5,163 bases of DNA from Candidatus Methylomirabilis sp. Its GTDB lineage: Bacteria > DYJV01. Below, piece after piece: positions 5,109 to 5,163 of the stretch. Location of the stretch: positions 1 through 5,163 of the forward strand of contig DYJV01000102.1 in the NCBI GenBank assembly GCA_020722945.1, given 5' to 3'. A program made the translations under genes and the position numbers. The first letter of the stretch is position 1, and the number at the start of each line of letters is the position of its first letter. The notes under the pieces were generated by a model that saw only the letters and a list, made by a program, of their open reading frames with translations, did no database searches and was not told where the DNA came from.

Positions 5109-5163
5109 TAAAGGAAAAGAGAAAAAAGAAAAAAAGAAAAACAAAAAAAGAAAAATAAAAGAA
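5109..5163. repeat. Purine-rich low-complexity tract at the window edge
   Basis: The plus strand is almost entirely A and G here, in irregular A-runs broken by single G residues, with only a rare C or T. On the minus strand it is a polypyrimidine run upstream of the 5023-4493 gene. It continues to the edge. It could be an upstream A/T-rich promoter element, the tail of a neighbouring gene, or simple-sequence DNA at which an assembly stopped. Confidence 0.6.

Noticed and set aside
5098-5163. Plus-strand ATG followed by a lysine-rich open frame to the edge (MLKAKGKEKKEKKK...)
   Set aside because: The frame is open only because A/G tracts contain few stops, there is no ribosome site before the ATG, and it would overlap the proposed promoter region of the divergent gene.
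1-5163. CRISPR array, tRNA or rRNA genes
   Set aside because: No regularly spaced repeats, no cloverleaf with a TTCGA-type arm and no conserved rRNA stretches were seen on either strand.

Overview
The window is AT-rich bacterial DNA, and every convincing gene lies on the minus strand. The reading order is therefore from high to low coordinates. The solute-binding protein has a type I signal peptide without a lipobox cysteine, which suggests a Gram-negative cell with a periplasm. The lysine- and isoleucine-rich proteins and the family variants seen recall anaerobic lineages of the deltaproteobacterial or Deferribacteres kind. That is an impression only; nothing here fixes the taxon.

Layout in the direction of transcription: (1) 5163-5024 is a pyrimidine-rich tract (purine-rich on the plus strand), then a probable promoter. 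(2) 5023-4493 encodes a gamma-carbonic-anhydrase-like left-handed beta-helix protein. (3) 4492-3989 is about 500 bases with no intact gene, but it is not empty. It holds the first 39 codons of what looks like a second secreted solute-binding protein, cut off just after the signal peptide; a patch of short repeats; a broken piece of a RhuM-family gene; and a perfect 14-bp inverted repeat. (4) 3988-181 is a branched-chain/hydrophobic amino acid type (HAAT) ABC importer: livK (periplasmic binding protein), livH and livM (permeases) and livG (ATPase). (5) 180-1 holds an open but unrecognised frame that reaches the window edge.

The four transporter genes form one operon. LivK would capture a substrate in the periplasm, LivH and LivM form the channel, and LivG supplies ATP hydrolysis. 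The second ATPase usual for this family, LivF, is not in the window. The substrate cannot be read from the sequence, because this family takes up branched-chain amino acids, amides, urea and other small molecules.

The most interesting structure is outside the intact genes. The livK-livH junction carries a diverged 38-bp direct repeat that copies the end of livK and the start of livH, leaving a 13-codon decoy livH start ahead of the real TTG start. The livK upstream region is a graveyard of gene fragments bracketed by a perfect 14-bp inverted repeat. No undescribed multi-gene system was found; the window is mainly an ordinary transporter operon with a scarred 5' flank.
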